From Emcibacter nanhaiensis (GTDB taxonomy: Bacteria; Pseudomonadota; Alphaproteobacteria; Sphingomonadales; Emcibacteraceae), in the NCBI RefSeq assembly GCF_006385175.1, contig NZ_VFIY01000004.1, positions 703,579 to 767,578 on the forward strand: a DNA stretch of 64,000 bases. The letters are read 5' to 3'. The translations under genes and the position numbers were made by a program. Below are positions 1-7,056 of the stretch, in pieces; within the stretch, counting starts at the first letter, position 1, and each line of letters opens with the position of its first letter. The notes under the pieces are model-generated. The model saw nothing but the letters and a program-made list of their open reading frames with translations, had not been told where the DNA came from and did not search any database.

Positions 1-292
1 CCACCGGAAACGGCAGGGTCGCCAGACGTTCCACCAGACCGTTTTCTATGCGCTCCGTCTGGCCGCCTTCGTCCCCGGACGCCAGGTCATCGAGGTCATG
101 GCCCGCACAGAAACTGCGCCCGGCGCCGCTGAGCAGCAGGCAGCCGACCCTATTATAGTCCAGGGTGTCGAGATGGGCGGCAATTTCCTCGAATATATGA
201 ACATTCAAGGCGTTGAGTTTGTCCGGCCGGTTAAGCGTCAGGCGGCACAGGCCATCCTCAAGCGTACAAATGATTGATTGCTGTCCCGTCAT
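1..292 (-). CDS. Enoyl-CoA hydratase/isomerase (crotonase) family protein, 5' part only
   Basis: The visible part is the N-terminal 97 residues; the rest runs off the left edge. It reads MTGQQSIICTLEDG, then LCRLTLNRPDKLNALN, then a segment ending SGAGRSFCAGHDLDDL. The NRPDKLNALN stretch and the GRSFCAGHDL oxyanion-hole segment are the classic crotonase signatures. The family hydrates or isomerises acyl-CoA thioesters in beta-oxidation and aromatic-acid degradation. The start is the ATG at 292. The same-strand dioxygenase gene lies upstream, separated by two hairpins, so they may be separate transcripts. Membership of the family is clear; the reaction is not, because the catalytic Glu positions lie outside the window. 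Confidence 0.85.
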   Translation of the reverse strand, partial: MTGQQSIICTLEDGLCRLTLNRPDKLNALNVHIFEEIAAHLDTLDYNRVGCLLLSGAGRSFCAGHDLDDLASGDEGGQTERIENGLVERLATLPFPV

Positions 293-378
293 AAAGCATC
301 CTTCTTATATATTAGTATATTACTTTACGTCCGACAGGATATTTTTTGCAACCGCTATGTGACAACCGTATAAAAAGA

Positions 379-416
379 GGAGACATTGTCCCCATGGGAG
401 TGTGGACAATATCTCC
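379..416. repeat. 13-bp inverted repeat, operator or terminator-like
   Basis: GGAGACATTGTCC (379-391) and GGACAATATCTCC (404-416) are inverted repeats with one mismatch and a 12-base spacer. On the minus strand the hairpin is followed by TCTTTTTATA, so it could terminate the dioxygenase transcript. It also lies about 90 bases upstream of the crotonase start, where a regulator could bind. I cannot decide between the two. Confidence 0.5.
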
Positions 417-501
417 CGACACTACATAACCCCTGTTGTGAAAGGCGAGTGTCAAAGTTTAACTGTGAGTCTTCCCCCAATATAAATCGGGACTGAACCC
501 G

Positions 502-537
502 AAAAAAATGCAGGAGGGTGGGCTTACCCCCACCCTC
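502..537 (-). terminator. Intrinsic terminator after the dioxygenase gene
   Basis: On the minus strand GAGGGTGGG (537-529) pairs with CCCACCCTC (522-514) around a 6-base loop. Five bases later comes a run of seven T (508-502). It starts about 20 bases past the dioxygenase stop codon. Confidence 0.7.
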
Positions 538-558
538 GCAAAATCAAGCAGCCTTTGC

Positions 559-1816
559 CTATACCTTGGTGCCGACGGAATAAACCGCGCCCGGTTTGTT
601 GCGGGTCGCCAGCAGTTCTTCCAGCGTTTGCTTGCGCATGGCCGCATAAACATCCAGGTTGGACAGCCCCAGCACGGCCGCGAATTTTTCCAGCCCGAAG
701 AAAATTGCCCCGGCATCAATCAGACCATGCCAGTCGCGGTTCCGGACCAGGTCCTTCTCCTTGTCCGTCAGGTTTGACTCGCTGAGTACCGCCTCTTCAT
801 CGGCCAGCAGCCGTTCCCGGAAGTCAGGCTCGATCAGGGAACGGAAGAATTTGTTGAGCTCGTAGTGATCCACACTGACCTGGAGATCAAACGGATAGGA
901 ATTCGGCGGCGCCAGTTCCGGTGCATTAGCCGGACAGCGTTCGACTTCCACAACCGGATAGTTTTCCAGCAACAGGGTCGCAATGCCGGTCATGGACGGC
1001 AGATAATAAGAGCGAGACAGTTCCTTCACGTTGGCGGAAAGTGCTGCGCGCATGATCAGCCACATGACGATTTCCGACCCTTCCCAGCCGCCGAGATAAG
1101 CATAATCGGCCTGTGTCAGGTTCAGCAGGACTTCGGGGTCATTGACCAGCAGGTCCATGAACTGCTGGTCCCATTCCTCGTTGTTAAAGCCGTTGCGTTC
1201 GCCGTGCACCTGGTGGGACAGGCCTCCGGTGCCGATGATGGCCACATTGATATCCTCGGGATAGCTTTCAATGGCGCGACGGAGTGCCCGGCCGAATTTC
1301 CAGCACCGCCGCGGCGTCGGTACCGGATTCTGCAATACGCCGACCTGCAGCGGCACCATGGAAATCGGCCAGCCGTCCCTAGGGTCGAACAGCACCCTGA
1401 GCGGTGAAAAACACCCGTGATCCAGCGGACGGTGATGAAAAAAGGAAAGGTCGAATTCCTCCTGCATCATGCTTTCGCCGATGTGCTTGGCAAAGTCCGT
1501 ATTGCCGGGGATCGGCTGGATCTTCTGCGGTCCGCCGCCTTCATCCGCCCCCTTGTGCTCCGCCCCTACCCCCAGGGCAAAGGCCGAATAGTGATCCCAG
1601 GGCAAAGGCCGAATAGTGATCAAAGAAGAAAGAGGTGATATGGTCGTTATAGATGGTAAAAATGACATCCACCTGCTTTTCCTCGAGCCATTTCTTGAGG
1701 GGCTCATAAGCCTCGAAGATGGGTGCCCAGTCAGAATCCTGCTGCTTGTTGGTATCATAGGCAAATCCAATAGTTGGTGTATGCGAAGTACCGATACCGC
1801 CGACAATCCTGGCCAT
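559..1816 (-). pseudogene. LigB-LigA fusion extradiol dioxygenase (gallate/protocatechuate type), frameshifted
   Basis: The start at 1816 gives MARIVGGIGTSHTP, with the LigB-type iron ligands His12 and His59 (YNDH). Reading continues to DHYSAFALG, then the frame is lost. It resumes one frame over at VGAEHKGADEGGG and runs to the stop at 559. Between the two frames lies a perfect 25-bp tandem duplication (1571-1620). Deleting one copy restores a single 410-residue protein. The N-terminal part is a LigB catalytic domain (IIGTGGLSHQ is visible); the last roughly 90 residues (FFRSLIEPDF to the end) are a LigA cap domain. That fused order and length match gallate dioxygenases of the GalA/DesB type (about 418 residues). 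The enzyme opens gallate or protocatechuate at the 4,5 position using Fe(II). As read, the product would be truncated and inactive. The AraC regulator, TonB receptor and aromatic importer next door fit the pathway. Confidence 0.85.
1571..1620. repeat. Perfect 25-bp tandem duplication inside the dioxygenase gene
   Basis: Bases 1571-1595 are repeated exactly at 1596-1620; the unit begins CCCAGGGCAAAGG and ends AATAGTGAT. Because 25 is not a multiple of three, the second copy shifts the reading frame. The unit codes part of HYSAFALG, just after His59. Confidence 0.97.
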
Positions 1817-2020
1817 GGTTGGAGTCTCCCGTTTAGTTCTATTGCACTTAATTTCATTGACGGGTGCGGCCTCTGTTTTTTTTGAATAGCCACACACAAT
1901 GAAAGACCCGTGCAAAATGGCACCTGTGGCCAAGACGGGCAATGACACAAACTTGATAATTATTGGACTTTGTTTGCAGTTTCCGGATGAACTGCATTTT
2001 CATTCTGCGCAAATGCAGAC

Positions 2021-2908
2021 CTAGACGGCAACTTCCTTGCGATAGTCCGCGGGAGACTTGCCGGTATTCCTTTTGAAGTAGCGGGAAAAATAAGCGGGGT
2101 CGTCAAAGCCGAGAAAATGGCCGATCTGGGCACAGGTCAGCGAGGTATAGACCAGCGAGCGTTTTGCCTCGAGGATCACGCGGTTGGTGATCACTTTTTT
2201 CGGCGGCATGCCGATGACACTGTTGCTGACCCGGATCAGTTTTGCTTCCGATATGCCAAGCAGCGAGGCATAGAATTCGTTGCCCTGATGCTCCGTATAA
2301 TGTTCGTCAACGGCTTCGATAAAGCGCGAAGCGATGGCCGCTTCCGAGCCTCCCTTGTCAATTGTACTACCGAGAAAAAAGGATTTGGTTCGCGCCAGCT
2401 TCACCAGGATCTGTGATGTCAGGGCATGAAGGGCCTGCAGGCCTCCCGGCTTGCTGTTGTGGAATTCCTGGGCCATTTCTTCAAACACCCTGTCAATCTC
2501 TTCCGACTGGCCGGGAGTGAGATCGCGGGAGATCACGAACGGCCCCTTGAACCTGGCCTGCAAATCCGGAGAATGGGAAAGAAAACTGTCGAATGCCGTA
2601 TCAAGGATGGTCAGCACGTGGCCATCGGAGTTTTCCTTATACTTGAACCCATGTACTGTCATGGGGGGCACAAAAACGAGGATCGGCGCCACACATTTGG
2701 TTTCACGGCCGTCAATGGACGTCACGACTTCCCCTTTGGTCAGCATGAAAATCTGATAGAGGGAATCATGGCGATGTGGGGCGATATTCCAGCCGTACAG
2801 GTTGCTGCGATTGAATAATTCGTCATAGTGCATTGGCTCGGGAATATCCCAGCCGGTCTCTTCACCGTAGGGCGCCAGTGCAAAGTTCGGAATAGTCTCC
2901 TTTAACAT
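2021..2908 (-). CDS. AraC-family regulator of aromatic-acid catabolism
   Basis: A 295-residue protein with an N-terminal cupin-like sensor half (NIAPHRHDSLYQIFMLTKGE, about residues 40-60) and a C-terminal double helix-turn-helix (from about residue 190: EHQGNEFYASLLGISEAKL, then the AraC signature IGHFLGFDDPAYFSRYFKRNTGKSPADYR). Length and layout resemble PobC/PobR-type AraC activators, which sense hydroxybenzoates. It sits between the dioxygenase gene (same strand) and the divergent TonB receptor, so it probably controls one or both. The ligand is not known. Alternative: an activator for another phenolic acid. Confidence 0.85.
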   Translation of the reverse strand: MLKETIPNFALAPYGEETGWDIPEPMHYDELFNRSNLYGWNIAPHRHDSLYQIFMLTKGEVVTSIDGRETKCVAPILVFVPPMTVHGFKYKENSDGHVLTILDTAFDSFLSHSPDLQARFKGPFVISRDLTPGQSEEIDRVFEEMAQEFHNSKPGGLQALHALTSQILVKLARTKSFFLGSTIDKGGSEAAIASRFIEAVDEHYTEHQGNEFYASLLGISEAKLIRVSNSVIGMPPKKVITNRVILEAKRSLVYTSLTCAQIGHFLGFDDPAYFSRYFKRNTGKSPADYRKEVAV

Positions 2909-3151
2909 TTTTCTATGTCATCCCTGAGTATTTTTGGCTTTTTTCTTAGTTTTTAAGCCCCTCTCCCTCCTTATATGAAAAACACATCATATCAAGCAGA
3001 AACCAATATTTTGTAAAGAAAGTGCAATTTTCTGTCTGCTAAGTCCATTGCTGCAAACGCTTGTGGCCGGTTATTCACTAGCTTAGCAGGCGGTATTGGG
3101 AAGATTGATTACCGTTTGCACACACCGAAAACATAAATAGGGAGAAGGCAA

Positions 3152-5575
3152 GTGAAGAATATGTTGCTCATGAGCACATCGCTCAGTCTATCACTTTTTC
3201 TACTAACTCCTGTTCAGGCTCAGGAAGCAGCGGAACAGGACAGTTTCAAGGGTTTTGAAATCGAGGAAATCTCGGTAACCGCCCGTAAAGTAACGGAAAA
3301 CATGCAAGACGTTCCGGTTGCCGTGACCGCCTTTACCGGCGACGCACTGGAAAGACGTCAAATTAACACAACCACAGACATTGGCAAAATCACGCCAAAC
3401 CTGGAGTTTACCAACAACGCGCCGCTGGCCGGCAACCCCAACTCATCTATCATTTTCATCCGTGGTATCGGCCAGGTATCCCCGCGCGCCAACTCTGACC
3501 CGGGTGTCGGCCTGTATATTGATGACGTTTACATGGGCCAGTCTGTCGGCGGCACCATGGAGTTCCGTGATATTGCAGGCGTACAAGTCCTGCGCGGCCC
3601 GCAGGGTACCCTATTCGGCCGTAACACCATCGGTGGCGCCGTTTTGCTGAGCACCAAGGAACCCGGAGAAGAGTTTGGCGGCACCGTCAAGACCCGGGTT
3701 GGCACTGACAACCTGCGTCAGATTTTTGCTGGTGTGGACGTGCCGATCACCGATGAACTCAAAACCCGTTTCACCATGGGTCACAAATCACAGGACGGCT
3801 ATGTCACCCGACTGTATGACGGCACAAAACTGGGTGATACCAACAACACCACCATCACCGCCAAGGCGGTTTATACACCGTCTGATAATTTTACGATCAA
3901 GCTGAACTTTGATCATACTCAGACCGATGAAAACGGTGCCCCTCTGGTATTTGCTGCTTACGGCAACAACACTGATCCTACAGTTGCCCAAAGCGCTGCT
4001 TTCTTTGGCGCAATCCAGAGCATTGCCGCCGGATGTACCGACGCTTACTTTGTTGGCGGCGGTGGTCCCGGTGCCGTTGTCTCCTACGCCCCCGGTTTCG
4101 ACACCTCCATTTTTGACAGTGTCGATTTCATCGCCTGGGATGCCGGCGCCGGCGCCTATGTGAAAACGGTTGGCGGTCCGCCGCTGGGTTACACCGCGGA
4201 AAACACCGACTCCCGTTGCGCCAACAACCAGTGGAATGCCGGCCCCTACGCCAACAACGGCACCGGACCGGTGGGAAGCTCCATGGAAAACTGGGGCGTG
4301 TCTCTGAACATGGCTTACGACATGTCAGATGCAGTCACCCTGAAATCCATCACTTCTTACCGTGAACTCAACTGGACCGGTAAACGTGACGCTGATAACA
4401 CACCGTTCACCATTCTGCATACCGACTATGACAGCAGTGGTGATCAGTTCAGCCAGGAGCTGCAAGCCACCTATAGCAGCGACATAATGAAAGGCGTTGT
4501 CGGACTGTTTTACTATGAAGAAGAAGTTGTCGACATCCTGACCGTAGCCTTGGGCGAAAGGGAGTCTCTGGATAGTGACAACAATACGGTGCAGAACGAT
4601 GCCTGGGCCGCCTTTACCCAGTGGACCTACGACATCACCGACAAACTGAGCCTTACCGGTGGCATCCGTTACACCGAAGAGAACAAGGGCTCCATTCCGG
4701 ACCAGTTCGACTATGCTGATCCGGACGCCAAGTATCTTGAAGTAAAGCTGTATGAAGAAAAATACACCGCAACAACCTTCTCCGGCAGCATCGATTACCG
4801 GTTCAATGACAACTTCATGGTTTACGCCAGCTACTCAGAAGGCTTCAAAGGCGGCGGCTGGAACAGCTCCTTCAACGTACCGCAGTCCGCAGAAGCCCTG
4901 GAAAACTTCCATCAGTTTGATGAAGAACGCGCCAAAACCATTGAGGTCGGCTTCAAGTCAGATCTGCTGGATAATACCCTGCGTCTGAATGCGGCAGCCT
5001 TCTTCACCGACTATACCGACCTCCAGTTCGTGTTCCGTGCCGGTCCGGCGCCTTACCTGCTGAATGCGGGTAAAGCTTCGATCAACGGTTTCGAAGCTGA
5101 ACTGACCTGGGTTCCCAGCGAAAACTGGATCATCGAAGCCGGTATCGGTTACCTGGATGACAGCATCGATGAAGTGGTTGACCTCAGCGGACTGGGCGTT
5201 TCCACACCGATCTCGACGGATAACTCCCTGCCCTTTACGCCTGAAATCCAGGCCAACCTGGGCATCGGATACACCAACTACATCGGTAATCTGGAAGTCT
5301 CTCCCCGTGTTGATATCTCCTATCGCGACCAGACTTTCTTCGATACGGCCAACACAGTTGAGATCGCCCAGATGGACGGTGTAACCACTATTGACGCCTC
5401 TATCGCGGTCCAGCCGCAGGACGGCAACTGGCAACTGGTGTTCTCCATGAACAACCTGACTGATGAGGTCTACCCGGTCTCAGGTAACTCCTCCCTGACC
5501 ACAGGCAGTGGTTATGCCGAGGCCGCTTACGCCCGCAAGCGTCAGTGGTTCCTGAGCCTCAACTACGACTTCTAA
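3152..5575 (+). CDS. TonB-dependent outer-membrane receptor (aromatic cluster)
   Basis: An 807-residue receptor with a GTG start at 3152 and GGAGAA upstream. A signal peptide (LSLSLFLLTPVQAQEA) is followed by a TonB box-like EEISVTARK near residue 36. The plug domain (about 45-165) contains IRGIGQVSPRANSDPG, then VQVLRGPQGTLFGRNTIGG. The rest is a beta barrel ending in the aromatic LSLNYDF, as outer-membrane assembly requires. It imports a small substrate across the outer membrane using TonB energy. The AraC gene is divergent and an aromatic-acid importer follows, so an aromatic or plant-derived ligand is the best guess. This subfamily is often called an iron receptor by default; nothing here shows iron uptake. 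Confidence 0.93.
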   Translation: MKNMLLMSTSLSLSLFLLTPVQAQEAAEQDSFKGFEIEEISVTARKVTENMQDVPVAVTAFTGDALERRQINTTTDIGKITPNLEFTNNAPLAGNPNSSIIFIRGIGQVSPRANSDPGVGLYIDDVYMGQSVGGTMEFRDIAGVQVLRGPQGTLFGRNTIGGAVLLSTKEPGEEFGGTVKTRVGTDNLRQIFAGVDVPITDELKTRFTMGHKSQDGYVTRLYDGTKLGDTNNTTITAKAVYTPSDNFTIKLNFDHTQTDENGAPLVFAAYGNNTDPTVAQSAAFFGAIQSIAAGCTDAYFVGGGGPGAVVSYAPGFDTSIFDSVDFIAWDAGAGAYVKTVGGPPLGYTAENTDSRCANNQWNAGPYANNGTGPVGSSMENWGVSLNMAYDMSDAVTLKSITSYRELNWTGKRDADNTPFTILHTDYDSSGDQFSQELQATYSSDIMKGVVGLFYYEEEVVDILTVALGERESLDSDNNTVQNDAWAAFTQWTYDITDKLSLTGGIRYTEENKGSIPDQFDYADPDAKYLEVKLYEEKYTATTFSGSIDYRFNDNFMVYASYSEGFKGGGWNSSFNVPQSAEALENFHQFDEERAKTIEVGFKSDLLDNTLRLNAAAFFTDYTDLQFVFRAGPAPYLLNAGKASINGFEAELTWVPSENWIIEAGIGYLDDSIDEVVDLSGLGVSTPISTDNSLPFTPEIQANLGIGYTNYIGNLEVSPRVDISYRDQTFFDTANTVEIAQMDGVTTIDASIAVQPQDGNWQLVFSMNNLTDEVYPVSGNSSLTTGSGYAEAAYARKRQWFLSLNYDF

Positions 5576-5592
5576 TCCAAGCCGTGACTAGA

Positions 5593-5622
5593 GCAGGCAG
5601 GTTTCGACCTGCCTGCTTTTTT
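5593..5622 (+). terminator. Strong intrinsic terminator after the TonB receptor
   Basis: A perfect 10-bp stem, GCAGGCAGGT / ACCTGCCTGC, closes on a TTCG tetraloop and is followed at once by six T. It lies 18 bases past the receptor stop, so the MFS gene downstream probably has its own promoter. Confidence 0.92.
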
Positions 5623-5708
5623 GCTGCCTTTTTTCAATCAAAGACGTTATGACGACGAATGAATATTTATCCGCCAAAATGCGGAATGGCAATTGAGAGT
5701 AGACGAAA

Positions 5709-7022
5709 ATGAGCGAAGCAAACATTATCAGAGAGCGTATCGACAACGGTCCCGTCACCCCGACCATGCTGCTGGTGGTCGGCATTGGGTTTATGCTGAG
5801 CCTGGTTGATGGTTTTGACGTCATTGCCATGTCTGTGTCAGCTCCTTACCTGAGTAGCGAATGGGGAGTGACAAGAGCCGAACTCGGGCCGATTTTCTCG
5901 GCCGCCCTGATCGGTATGGCACTCGGTGCAGCGACCCTCGCTCCCTTCGCCGACAAATACGGCCGCCGGTTCATTCTGCTGCTCGCCACTCTCGTTATCG
6001 GTATTTCCATGATCGTGACCGGCCTGCTGCCAAAATCCATTCTGCTCTTGGTGATCGTGCGCTTTATCGCCGGACTTGGAGTGGGTGTAATCTTTGCCAA
6101 TGCAGCCACGATCGCTTCGGAATTTGCCCCGGCGCGCTACAAACATATTGCCGTCACCACAGCCATCATGGGCTATGCCTCCGGCGCTACCGTCGTGGGC
6201 CCGGTGGCCAATATGATCATCCCGACCCAGGGATGGGAAATGGTCTTCATTTACGGCGGTATCGCCACCCTGGCCATGGGCGCTTTCATTCACCTGACCA
6301 TGCCGGAATCTGTGGATTACCTGGCGTCCCGGCCCGACAACAGGGATGCCAACCTGCTGAAAATAAATAAAATACTCGCACGCCTGAAACGGGAGCCGAT
6401 CGCCGCGCTGCCCGCACATCCGGAAACGCCGCATCTCAAGGCCGCCAGTGTTAAAAGTATCCTCAATGAGGAATTCCGGGGACAGACCCTGGCGCTGTGG
6501 ACCACCTATTTCATGGGCTTCATGACCCTCTACTTCCTGCTGTCCTGGATCCCGACCTTGTTTGTGGACAGCGGCTACGAACGCTCCGCCGGCATTGATG
6601 CGCTCAGTTATTTCAATCTTGGCGCTGTGGTCGGTATTATCGCCATCGGCCTGATCGCCACCAAGATCAAACTGGCCAAGCCGATCGCACTGTTCTTTCT
6701 CGGCGGCGCCCTGTTTCTGATCTACATTTATGTTGGTCATCCGAAGGCCCTGTTCGCCCTCAATGTCCTGATCTTCATTGTCGGCTTCCTGCTGCAGGGA
6801 GCCTTCACGGCTCTTTATGCCCTTGCGGCGCATATCTATCCGACAAAAGTCAGGGCCACCGGCGTTGGCTGGGGTGCCGGCCTCGGTCGGGTCGGCGCCA
6901 TCGTCGCCCCGGTGATCGCCGGGCTGTTGACATCAACAGGCTGGACCATGCACGACCTGTTTCTGCTGTTTTCGGTTCCGCTGATTGTTGCCGCGGCCAT
7001 GGTCGCCCGCTTCAAGGTCTGA
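5709..7022 (+). CDS. MFS aromatic acid:H+ symporter (AAHS-like)
   Basis: A 437-residue, 12-helix transporter. The first helix carries SLVDGFDVIAMS, with the DGFD motif of the AAHS group (BenK, PcaK). The loop between helices 2 and 3 reads LAPFADKYGRRF, the MFS GXXXDXXGRR signature. These proteins bring benzoate, protocatechuate, gallate or similar acids through the inner membrane with protons. Position next to a TonB receptor and a ring-cleavage dioxygenase supports that role. It has its own leader (5623-5708) after the terminator. The exact substrate is open. Confidence 0.88.
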   Translation: MSEANIIRERIDNGPVTPTMLLVVGIGFMLSLVDGFDVIAMSVSAPYLSSEWGVTRAELGPIFSAALIGMALGAATLAPFADKYGRRFILLLATLVIGISMIVTGLLPKSILLLVIVRFIAGLGVGVIFANAATIASEFAPARYKHIAVTTAIMGYASGATVVGPVANMIIPTQGWEMVFIYGGIATLAMGAFIHLTMPESVDYLASRPDNRDANLLKINKILARLKREPIAALPAHPETPHLKAASVKSILNEEFRGQTLALWTTYFMGFMTLYFLLSWIPTLFVDSGYERSAGIDALSYFNLGAVVGIIAIGLIATKIKLAKPIALFFLGGALFLIYIYVGHPKALFALNVLIFIVGFLLQGAFTALYALAAHIYPTKVRATGVGWGAGLGRVGAIVAPVIAGLLTSTGWTMHDLFLLFSVPLIVAAAMVARFKV

Positions 7023-7056
7023 CGGATAAGATTGAGCGAGGTTCCCTGAGCCTCAC

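Noticed and set aside
559..1950. Reading the 463-codon frame from 1950 as the true dioxygenase start
   Set aside because: Its first roughly 120 codons are not LigB-like; the real N terminus lies in the other frame from 1816, joined by removal of one 25-bp copy.
7023..7056. Short hairpin between the MFS and PEPC-like genes
   Set aside because: Stem is interrupted and lacks a T run, so it is too weak to call.
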